A stretch of DNA of 64,000 nucleotides from NCBI GenBank assembly GCA_022376925.1, contig JAIOJX010000025.1, positions 184,139,801-184,203,800 on the forward strand, in the 5' to 3' direction. Positions 55,550 through 64,000 of the stretch are shown here, piece by piece. A model generated the notes under the pieces. That model was not told where the DNA came from. It was given only the letters and a program-made list of their open reading frames with translations, and made no database searches. Both the position numbers and the translations under genes were made by a program. Position 1 is the stretch's first letter. Every line of letters starts with the position of its first letter. Source of the stretch: Tragulus kanchil (Eukaryota > Chordata > Mammalia > Artiodactyla > Tragulidae).

Positions 55550-55754
55550 GGCTTTCCTGGTGGTTCATTAGTAAAGAATCTGCCTGCAATGTCGGAGACA
55601 CAGGTTTCATCCCTGGGGGAAGATCCCCTGGAGGAGGGCATGGCTACCCACCCCACTATTCTTTCCTGGAGAATCCCATGACAGAGGAGCCTGTGGGGGC
55701 CACCGTCCATGGGGATGCGAAGAGTCAGATGCGACTGAAGTAACTGAACATGAA
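55550..55754 (+). mobile_element. Bov-tA/BovA2 SINE, duplication Q copy
   Basis: Same insertion as 54446-54650. Confidence 0.93.
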
Positions 55755-56149
55755 CAATATGAACACCTGGAATACACACGGCAATTACGGCTGTCTAAGG
55801 CAGGAGGAAACTGAAGCTTCAAAACGGTGAACTGACACATTCAAGTCACCTGGTTGGGAGGTAGCATCGGCAAGGTTCCAACGCAGGTCTCTTTGGTGGC
55901 ACAGGCTGTCCCCACTTCTAGCTCTGAGGTCCCTGATGCAGAGGTCTAAACTCAAATAGCTTGTCTGCTTATTATGTGCTTAGATAGACAGGTAACCTCT
56001 GTGAACCTGGAGTTCCTCGTCTGAAAAATGAAGCTTTCACATTCAACTGAACTATTTGTTATAAGCTCTAAATCTAAATAACTATGGTCATGAGAATGGC
56101 TGGCTTGTAGTTGGCACTGAATTATTATTCAATAATATGAATGATACGA

Positions 56150-56900
56150 CTCATCCTCATTTACCAATATGAGGATGAGTCTCTTGATGAGGGTGAAAGA
56201 GGAGAGTGTAAAAGCTGGCTTGAAACTCAACCTTCCAAACACTAAGATCATGGTATCAGTTCCCATCACTTCATGGCAAATAGATGGGGAAAAAGTGGAA
56301 ACAGTGACAAATTTTACTTTCTTGGGTTCCAGCATCACTGCAGACAGTGACTGCAGCCACAAACTTAAGACACGTGCTCCTTGGAAGGAAAGCTATGACA
56401 AACCTAGATAGCATATGAAAAAGCAGAGATATCACTTTGCCACAAAGGTCCGTATAGTCAAAGCTATGGTTTTTCCAGTAGTCAGGTACAGATGTGAAAG
56501 CTGGACCGTAAGCAAGCCTGAGAGCTGAAGCACTGATGCTTTCCAATTGTGGTGCTGGAGAAGTCCCTGGGGAGTCCCTTGGACTGTGGGGAAATTAAAC
56601 CAGTCAATGCTAAAAGAAATTAACCCTCAATATTCATTGGAAGGACTGATGCTGCAGCTGAAGCTCCAATACTTTAGCCACCTTTTGCAAAGATCCAACT
56701 CATTGGAAAAACCCCTGATGCTGGGAAAAATTACGAGCAGGAGGAGAAGGGGATGACAGAGGTTGAGATGGCTGGATGGCATCATTGAATTAATGGAGTT
56801 TGGGTGAGCGCTGGGAGATGGTGAAGGACAGGGAAGCCTGGCATGCTGCAGTCCATGGGGTCCAAAACAGTCAGATACAACTTAGTGACTGAACAACAGC
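56150..56900 (+). mobile_element. BovB (RTE) LINE, end of reverse-transcriptase frame plus 3' tail
   Basis: The most complete BovB piece here, about 750 bp. An open stretch at 56169-56411 encodes the C-terminal RTE reverse-transcriptase signature KTKIM-like 'NTKIMVSVPITSWQIDGE' and 'FTFLGSSITADSDCSHKL'. It is followed by the usual 3' tail ending 'ggggtccaaaacagtcagat'. 5'-truncated, with stops downstream of the open stretch, so it cannot move by itself. Confidence 0.92.
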
Positions 56901-56904
56901 ATCC

Positions 56905-57015
56905 CCATTTTACAGATAAAGACACTGAGTTTCAGCAAGTTTATGTACAAGGCTGAAAACCTCAGAGTGACTATCTATTAGGATAGTCAGGCCCACCAGG
57001 ATTCTAAGTCCCGCC
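56905..57015 (-). repeat. MIR-type SINE, antisense
   Basis: 'catccccattttacagataa' followed by 'agacactgagtttcagcaag' is a clear reverse MIR core. Copied at about 58003-58113. Confidence 0.75.
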
Positions 57016-57330
57016 CTTTATATTCTGCCATGCGGTTGGATCACAGGGGGCAGGGGGAAGAGGAAGGGTCATGGGCGTCTACACTCAGGATGAGAATTCT
57101 CTCCCTCTCATCTCTCCTGCCACATTCCCCCAATGCCTAATTTATCTCTGCTGGGTCCTATCCTCTCTCAAGCTCCGGGTGGCTACCATGGCCACTGCAG
57201 CAGTTCGAGCATGTCTCCATGTGCCATCTCTTCCCTGCTACCTTCAGAAACTAAGTCTGTAAGAGAAGGACTGTGCCAGCAGCTCGGGTAGAAAGAGTCA
57301 CAACGTCCTGGAGCGCGACCTGCAAACCAA

Positions 57331-57998
57331 CTTCCAAACACTAAGATCATGGTATCAGTTCCCATCACTTCATGGCAAATAGATGGGAAAAAGTGGAAAC
57401 AGTGACAAATTTTACTTTCTTGGGTTCCAGCATCACTGCAGACAGTGACTGCAGCCACAAACTTAAGACACGTGCTCCTTGGAAGGAAAGCTATGACAAA
57501 CCTAGATAGCATATGAAAAAGCAGAGATATCACTTTGCCACAAAGGTCCGTATAGTCAAAGCTATGGTTTTTCCAGTAGTCAGGTACAGATGTGAAAGCT
57601 GGACCGTAAGCAAGCCTGAGAGCTGAAGCACTGATGCTTTCCAATTGTGGTGCTGGAGAAGTCCCTGGGGAGTCCCTTGGACTGTGGGGAAATTAAACCA
57701 GTCAATGCTAAAAGAAATTAACCCTCAATATTCATTGGAAGGACTGATGCTGCAGCTGAAGCTCCAATACTTTAGCCACCTTTTGCAAAGATCCAACTCA
57801 TTGGAAAAACCCCTGATGCTGGGAAAAATTACGAGCAGGAGGAGAAGGGGATGACAGAGGTTGAGATGGCTGGATGGCATCATTGAATTAATGGAGTTTG
57901 GGTGAGCGCTGGGAGATGGTGAAGGACAGGGAAGCCTGGCATGCTGCAGTCCATGGGGTCCAAAACAGTCAGATACAACTTAGTGACTGAACAACAGC
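57331..57998 (+). mobile_element. BovB LINE, duplication R copy
   Basis: Same element as 56150-56900, lacking the first 80 bp because the duplication starts inside it. Confidence 0.92.
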
Positions 57999-58424
57999 AT
58001 CCCCATTTTACAGATAAAGACACTGAGTTTCAGCAAGTTTATGTACAAGGCTGAAAACCTCAGAGTGACTATCTATTAGGATAGTCAGGCCCACCAGGAT
58101 TCTAAGTCCCGCCCTTTATATTCTGCCATGCGGTTGGATCACAGGGGGCAGGGGGAAGAGGAAGGGTCATGGGCGTCTACACTCAGGATGAGAATTCTCT
58201 CCCTCTCATCTCTCCTGCCACATTCCCCCAATGCCTAATTTATCTCTGCTGGGTCCTATCCTCTCTCCAAGCTCCGGGGTGGCTACCATGGCCACTGCAG
58301 CAGTTCGAGCATGTCTCTCCATGTGCCATCTCTTCCCTGCTACCTTCAGAAACTAAGTCTGTAAGAGAAGGACTGTGCCAGCAGCTCGGGTAGAAAGAGT
58401 CACAACGTCCTGGAGCGCGACCTG

Positions 58425-58889
58425 CCAGGAGCCGGTCTCCACCTTGCGCAGGAAGAGGCCTCCAGGACGCACTCGGGTGGCACAGCCCCGAGGCTTCTCC
58501 ACAGACACTGCTGTGATGGCCAAGGATGTGGACATCGAGTCCCCCTGCCTTGGTTTGAGCTCTGATCAGCCATCTCCAAGTATCTGACTCAGGGTTAATA
58601 ATCTAAGCCCTAACGAGAGTCCGTTTCTACCTCTGATCAGCTGTCCCAAGACCTGTTCTCACCTGTTGGGAGGGACCATGCAGACTAGACCTTGGGATGC
58701 CATGACCCTGCCTCTCCATGCACAGATCCCTCGTGAAGACCCCTCTTCCGTCCCCCTACCCTCCCGTGCGTCCTCGGGATGGAGCCTGTGACCCCCTTCT
58801 CTGGACACCGCAGTCCCCTTCCAAACCACGCGCCCCATCCCCCCACTCTGAGTTCACAGCCGCGGCTTCTGCTCTGCCCTTCTTCCTTC
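58425..58889. other. No gene recognised
   Basis: GC-richer single-copy sequence. A 70-codon ORF (58375-58587) has a basic start and no recognisable domain. No splice or promoter context supports it. Confidence 0.4.
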
Positions 58890-59340
58890 CATCTACCAAT
58901 TCATTCTCCACTCTGATTCCAGATGGATTTCTTTTAAAGTGCAAATCTATTTATGTCACTTGACTACTTAAAATTCTTCAGTCGTTTCCTCTCGCTTTCA
59001 GAATCAGTTCGCACTCCTCAGAGAGTGACGCGGTCAGAGCCCAACCCTGCGCCCCCACATCATTTCCTGTTCTCCAGCCGCAGTGAGCCACCGCCGCTTG
59101 GTCCCATTCGGGGGGCCACACTCCGTCTAGCCTCAGAATTCTCAGGAGGCTTTTCTCTGCTCCTAAAATGGTTTTTCCTGCCCATCCTCCGCCCCCACCC
59201 ACCTGCTCGCTCCTCGTCTAGTTAATTCAGTTGTGTCATTTAAATTGTAGCCCGAACCTTACTTTCGTCCCACAAGCTAGGTCACCCCTTACAGGTGTCA
59301 TAACCCCTTGTCCTCCTCGTAAAGTTCAATCCACTCAGAA
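58890..59340 (-). repeat. L2-type LINE, antisense
   Basis: Order of motifs matches an antisense L2: 'gacttgactacttaaaattc', 'catttcctgttctccagccg', 'ggaggcttttctctgctcct', 'aaagttcaatccactcagaa'. Duplication S starts inside it, so 59001-59340 recurs at 60098-60437. Confidence 0.6.
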
Positions 59341-59404
59341 ATGATTGATTCAGCATCCACCTGGAAGCCCCGTGGGAGGAGGGACCACAACTGACTCTGT
59401 GTGT

Positions 59405-59638
59405 GCGTGTGTGTGCCTGCGTGTGACGTCGCTTCCATCATGGCCAACTCTGTGCGACCCTATGGACTGCGGACCACCACCAGGCTGCTCTGTCCATGGG
59501 ATTCTCCCGGCAAGCACACGGGAGCAGGTGCCACGCCCCCCTCCAGGGGAGCTTCCCCACCCGGGGATGGAACCGCGTCTTGTGTCTGCTGCACTGGCAG
59601 GTTGGTTCTTCACCACTAGCACTGCCTGGGAAGCCCAC
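59405..59638 (-). mobile_element. Bov-tA/BovA2 SINE
   Basis: Reverse SINE preceded by a short GT tract: 'atcatggccaactctgtgcg', 'ctgtccatgggattctcccg', 'cactagcactgcctgggaag'. Copied at 60502-60735. Confidence 0.94.
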
Positions 59639-59934
59639 ATCTGACTTAGCATCTCTCTAGATCCCTGCCCATTGAGGAACTGGAGGCAAGGCAAGAATTC
59701 CCTTTATCCACCCGCCACCTCGTGTGTTCATCCATCAGTGTTCTCCACTGTGATGGAGCCGGCATTTCTCCCCTTTTCTGTCACCTTTTCTCTGCTACTC
59801 CCAGCAGCTAAGCCCATAAGAGCTGTGCCTTGTAGCTCAGAGAAGAAAGCCTCACACACTCTTCAAGAGTGCTGCCCAGAGGCGCTGACTCACAGTGCAG
59901 GAAGGGAAATGTCGGGACATCCTGGATGTCCAGT

Positions 59935-60055
59935 AGTTAAGAACGGATACCCAGTAGTTAAGAACCTGCGCTTCCACTGCAAGGGTCACGGGTTCAATCC
60001 CTCATCAGAGAACTAAGATCCCGCATGCGGGACAGCATGGCCAAAAAATAAAATT
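59935..60055 (+). mobile_element. Short CHR-type SINE with repeated head
   Basis: 'aacctgcgcttccactgcaa', 'cacgggttcaatccctcatc', 'gaactaagatcccgcatgcg', then an A-rich tail. The head 'ccagtagttaagaac' occurs twice in a row (near 59930 and 59950). Copies at 61032-61152 and 62134-62254 come from duplications S and T. Confidence 0.8.
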
Positions 60056-60501
60056 AAGATAAAAGTTTTAAAATCTGTATCAATAAAAAGAGAGGTGGAA
60101 TCAGTTCGCACTCCTCAGAGAGTGACGCGGTCAGAGCCCAACCCTGCGCCCCCACATCATTTCCTGTTCTCCAGCCGCAGTGAGCCACCGCCGCTTGGTC
60201 CCATTCGGGGGGCCACACTCCGTCTAGCCTCAGAATTCTCAGGAGGCTTTTCTCTGCTCCTAAAATGGTTTTTCCTGCCCATCCTCCGCCCCCACCCACC
60301 TGCTCGCTCCTCGTCTAGTTAATTCAGTTGTGTCATTTAAATTGTAGCCCGAACCTTACTTTCGTCCCACAAGCTAGGTCACCCCTTACAGGTGTCATAA
60401 CCCCTTGTCCTCCTCGTAAAGTTCAATCCACTCAGAAATGATTGATTCAGCATCCACCTGGAAGCCCCGTGGGAGGAGGGACCACAACTGACTCTGTGTG
60501 T

Positions 60502-60735
60502 GCGTGTGTGTGCCTGCGTGTGACGTCGCTTCCATCATGGCCAACTCTGTGCGACCCTATGGACTGCGGACCACCACCAGGCTGCTCTGTCCATGGGATT
60601 CTCCCGGCAAGCACACGGGAGCAGGTGCCACGCCCCCCTCCAGGGGAGTTTCCCCCACCCGGGATGGAACCGCGTCTTGTGTCTGCTGCACTGGCAGGTT
60701 GGTTCTTCACCACTAGCACTGCCTGGGAAGCCCAC
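60502..60735 (-). mobile_element. Bov-tA/BovA2 SINE, duplication S copy
   Basis: Same insertion as 59405-59638. Confidence 0.94.
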
Positions 60736-60820
60736 ATCTGACTTAGCATCTCTCTAGATCCCTGCCCATTGAGGAACTGGAGGCAAGGCAAGAATTCCCT
60801 TTATCCACCCGCCACCTCGT

Positions 60821-63013
60821 GTGTTCATCCATCAGTGTTCTCCACTGTGATGGAGCCGGCATTTCTCCCCTTTTCTGTCACCTTTTCTCTGCTACTCCCA
60901 GCAGCTAAGCCCATAAGAGCTGTGCCTTGTAGCTCAGAGAAGAAAGCCTCACACACTCTTCAAGAGTGCTGCCCAGAGGCGCTGACTCACAGTGCAGGAA
61001 GGGAAATGTCGGGACATCCTGGATGTCCAGTAGTTAAGAACGGATACCCAGTAGTTAAGAACCTGCGCTTCCACTGCAAGGGTCACGGGTTCAATCCCTC
61101 ATCAGAGAACTAAGATCCCGCATGCGGGACAGCATGGCCAAAAAATAAAATTAAGATAAAAGTTTTAAAATCTGTATCAATAAAAAGAGAGGTGGAATGT
61201 CTTAGAAGCCTCCTGTCCTGAAGTCAGGCCTTGGTGAGGACCTCTGCCCACTCCCTTCCTCTCCGGGCAGGATAGAACCCCTCACCCTTCCCCCATCACC
61301 TGTTCCCAGCAGCGGAACCAGATGGCGCAGAGACTAAGAACACAGATTTAAAGCAAGACGCTGGGAGAAGGAAGAAGCTTAAAGAAAGAAACAACAGGAT
61401 GAATGGCCAAGGAAGTGTGTGGGAGAAAGAGGGAGAAAAAGAAGCTCTGGATGGGTCCTGAGAGACGAAGACTGAAGCTTCCCCCCGACGACGGGACTAG
61501 AGAAGCCGTGTCAGCCTCTACCACCCGGTGGATTCTGGACAGTTTGGCGCATGTCCATTCTTCTAGCATACAGTAGAGTCCGGTCCACTGTTTGCCAGGA
61601 TCCCAGGGCTATGCTTCCGCAGAGGCACGCCTTACACCCACCCCCCATGCTGATGACTGACCTAAATTCCCATAATGCCAGAGCCTTGGAGCCTGGTTAT
61701 CTGAGAGACGGGACCAGACAGTGTATCCAAAAGCCTAATGACCGCTCCAATCAAGCTATCATGGATTCAGATTTCCCAAATACTTTTCCCCAGAGTTTAT
61801 CTTCTTAGAATGAAAGTGATATTAAATATACAAGACCCAGAACTGTATATAAACCAAGGGTGAACCTGAAGGAGGCCAAATAAGTTCCAAGGACAGTGTT
61901 CTGACCTAAAAAAAAAAAAAAGATCTTCCCGGGTGTTCATCCATCAGCCACTGTGATGGAGCCGCATTTCTCCTTTCTGTCACCTTTTCTCTGCTACTCC
62001 CAGCAGCTAAGCCCATAAGAGCTGTGCCTTGTAGCTCAGAGAAGAAAGCCTCACACACTCTTCAAGAGTGCTGCCCAGAGGCGCTGACTCACAGTGCAGG
62101 AAGGGAAATGTCGGGACATCCTGGATGTCCAGTAGTTAAGAACGGATACCCAGTAGTTAAGAACCTGCGCTTCCACTGCAAGGGTCACGGGTTCAATCCC
62201 TCATCAGAGAACTAAGATCCCGCATGCGGGACAGCATGGCCAAAAAATAAAATTAAGATAAAAGTTTTAAAATCTGTATCAATAAAAAGAGAGGTGGAAT
62301 GTCTTAGAAGCCTCCTGTCCTGAAGTCAGGCCTTGGTGAGGACCTCTGCCCACTCCCTTCCTCTCCGGGCAGGATAGAACCCCTCACCCTTCCCCCATCA
62401 CCTGTTCCCAGCAGCGGAACCAGATGGCGCAGAGACTAAGAACACAGATTTAAAGCAAGACGCTGGGAGAAGGAAGAAGCTTAAAGAAAGAAACAACAGG
62501 ATGAATGGCCAAGGAAGTGTGTGGGAGAAAGAGGGAGAAAAAGAAGCTCTGGATGGGTCCTGAGAGACGAAGACTGAAGCTTCCCCCCGACGACGGGACT
62601 AGAGAAGCCGTGTCAGCCTCTACCACCCGGTGGATTCTGGACAGTTTGGAGCATGTGCATTCTTCTAGCCTACAGTAGAGTCCGGTCCACTGTTTGCCAG
62701 GATCCCCGGGCTATGCTTCCGCAGAGGCACGCCTTACACCCACCCCCCATGCTGATGACTGACCTAAATTCCCATAATGCCAGAGCCTTGGAGCCTGGTT
62801 ATCTGAGAGACGGGACCAGACAGTGTATCCAAAAGCCTAATGACCGCTCCAATCAAGCTATCATGGATTCAGATTTCCCAAATACTTTTCCCCAGAGTTT
62901 ATCTTCTTAGAATGAAAGTGATATTAAATATACAAGACCCAGAACTGTATATAAACCAAGGGTGCACGAACCTGAAGGAGGCCAAATAAGTTCCAAGGAC
63001 AGTGTTCTGACCT
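60821..63013 (+). repeat. Tandem duplication T (60821-61907 / 61933-63013)
   Basis: Direct copies offset by 1102-1112 bp. The 25-bp filler (61908-61932) is an A-run followed by 'gatcttcccgg'. Copy 2 has a ragged first 60 bp with about 10 bases lost, and a 4-bp insertion at 62959. The start overlaps unit S, so 60821-61195 occurs three times. The 85-codon ORF present twice (61551 and 62653) is not recognised. Confidence 0.95.
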
Positions 63014-63202
63014 GATTTCAGAAGGGAAAGAAGAATCAGCTGTAATTCAGAACAAAGGAGCAACAATATAATCTTCAGCCATCACAAGGCGGGAGGGTGC
63101 CTCAGCTAAAATGATACACAATGTTTCACTAGTGGAAAAAACAAAGGCGTGTTGCAAAATTAGAATTCACCATTTGATTACAAATGTTAAGAAATACAAA
63201 AT
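63014..63202. other. No gene recognised
   Basis: Short single-copy stretch between duplication T and a SINE. Nothing recognised. Confidence 0.4.
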
Positions 63203-63415
63203 ATCCCAGGTGGCCATAGTGATAAAGAATCTGCCTGCCAAAGCAGGAAATGAAAGAGACAAGACTTTGAGCCCTCATTTCTGGAAGAGACCCTGGAAAA
63301 GGAAATGGCAACCCACTCCAGTATTCCTGCCTGGGAAATTCCATGCAAGAGGAGCCTGGCGAGCTGCCGTCCACGAGGTCACAAAGAGACAGACATGACT
63401 GAGCGACTAAGCACA
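63203..63415 (+). mobile_element. Bov-tA/BovA2 SINE
   Basis: Forward SINE: 'cccaggtggccatagtgata', 'gcaacccactccagtattcc', 'gacagacatgactgagcgac'. The 95-codon ORF crossing it is SINE-derived. Confidence 0.93.
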
Positions 63416-63444
63416 CGCACACATAAAAGTAAATAGTTCTCAAA

Positions 63445-63711
63445 CTGGGGGGCTTCCCTGGTGGTCTAGTGGGTAAAAAGTCCGCTTTGCGGTACAGGGG
63501 GCACCGGTTCAATTCCTAGCCCAGGAAGATCTCACGTGCCTTGGAGCGGCTGGGCTGCTATGCCCAGTTAGGAGCCAGCACCAGTGTTCTACAAGAAGAG
63601 AAGCCACTGCAACGGAAGGCCCACACATGCCAAAGGATAAAAAACAGATAGACGAAGATAAATATAAATAAAAGAAGCATGATGGGGAAAATGGGAAAAA
63701 AATTAAACCAA
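63445..63711 (+). mobile_element. CHR-type tRNA-derived SINE
   Basis: Same family as 6313-6620: 'ggcttccctggtggtctagt', 'caccggttcaattcctagcc', 'gatctcacgtgccttggagc'. Near-perfect 20-bp target-site duplications (19 of 20) lie at 63425-63444 and 63712-63731, so the 3' limit is precise. Confidence 0.93.
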
Positions 63712-63731
63712 AAAAGTAAATAGCTCTCAAA

Positions 63732-64000
63732 TTTCACCAAAATGTTGACATCTTAAATAATGGGCATTTTTCTTGATTGCCTGCAGCCTTGTATGTGCAT
63801 GTTTTATTTTTACCTAGAGAGAGAGGGTGGAGGGGGACAGAGAAAGGAAAAGAGGTATTTAAGTATCCTAAGCAACATGAAAGAGAAAGGACTACAACAA
63901 GAAACATATAATCCGTATAATGAGTGGAAGAATGTGTTCTGAAGAGAAAGCCTTCATCTTTGTGCCAAGATTAAGGCCGTCTGGAGAATCCTATGGAGCC
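63732..64000. other. No gene recognised; window ends
   Basis: Single-copy sequence with a purine-rich tract (63818-63855). The 60-codon ORF has no family signature. Any feature continuing past 64000 cannot be judged. Confidence 0.4.

Larger units (their letters stand above)
54304..56494 (+). repeat. Tandem duplication Q (54304-55388 / 55408-56494)
   Basis: Direct copies offset by exactly 1104 bp for most of their length, with a 19-bp filler 'cttccttggtgcattttgc' (55389-55407). Differences are A- and T-run lengths near 55188/56291 and 55364/56470. Confidence 0.96.
56232..58424 (+). repeat. Tandem duplication R (56232-57322 / 57331-58424)
   Basis: Direct copies offset by 1098-1099 bp with an 8-bp filler 'aaaccaac'. 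Differences: A-run at 56288 versus 57387, and small C/T and G-run changes near the end ('ctctctcaagctccgggtgg' versus 'ctctccaagctccggggtgg'). The start overlaps unit Q, so 56232-56494 occurs three times. Confidence 0.96.
59001..61195 (+). repeat. Tandem duplication S (59001-60097 / 60098-61195)
   Basis: Direct copies offset by exactly 1097 bp with no filler; the join uses 'gaat' microhomology. The one difference noticed is in a SINE ('gggagcttccccacccgggg' versus 'gggagtttcccccacccggg'). Confidence 0.97.

Noticed and set aside
58375..58587. 70-codon basic ORF with RRKRPPGRTR
   Set aside because: Begins in duplication R, no homology recognised, no promoter or splice support; length expected by chance in GC-rich DNA.
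986..63013. CRISPR array or satellite DNA
   Set aside because: The direct repeats are about 1.1 kb, occur in pairs and differ between sites; there is no short repeat-spacer pattern and no higher-order tandem array.

Overview
The window is nuclear DNA of a pecoran ruminant, most likely a bovid. The evidence is the density of ruminant-specific retroposons: many Bov-tA/BovA2 SINEs in both orientations, 3' ends of the RTE-class LINE BovB, and cattle-type L1 3' ends. Older mammalian repeats (MIR, L2, L1M) lie underneath. I find no intact multi-exon gene, bacterial-style operon, CRISPR array or functional RNA gene. The window reads as intergenic or intronic DNA.

Three retrocopies stand out. A WTAP retrocopy (10848-12498) derives from the short, intron-terminated isoform, has a poly(A) tail and a 13-bp target-site duplication, and is broken by one missing A in an A-run. 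A 5'-truncated COMMD1 retrocopy (45640-46189) has a 14-bp target-site duplication and keeps the COMM-domain frame open. A tailless 35-nt U2 snRNA fragment (39228-39262) sits between 18-bp target-site duplications.

The dominant large-scale structure is a set of 20 direct tandem duplications of about 1.03-1.25 kb, spread from 986 to 63013. The copies abut or are separated by 8-48 bp of filler. They are almost identical and differ mostly by one-base homopolymer indels and by ragged edges. Several are chained, so short stretches occur three times. Together they add about 22 kb, so the true locus is probably about 42 kb. The constant length, chaining, filler and error pattern suggest contig ends that overlap by about 1.1 kb and were never merged, or a gap-filling error. 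I infer an assembly artefact, not biology, and any count of repeats or ORFs here should be halved accordingly.

Layout: 1-6000 SINEs, L1 and MIR with duplications A and B; 6300-7600 an inverted SINE pair and old L1; 7600-10400 mostly single-copy sequence (duplication C); 10500-13860 L1 carrying the WTAP retrocopy (D); 13860-18200 L1 fragments and nested SINEs; 18800-29700 BovB and SINE-rich sequence (E-I); 29700-31520 a SINE and a repeat-poor, possibly conserved block; 31520-35800 duplications J and K; 35800-39530 L1, SINEs, a repeat-poor stretch and the U2 fragment; 39870-45400 BovB, SINEs and L2 (L, M); 45400-46200 the COMMD1 retrocopy; 46500-58420 BovB, MIR and SINEs (N-R); 58420-63010 L2 and SINEs (S, T); 63200-63730 two SINEs.
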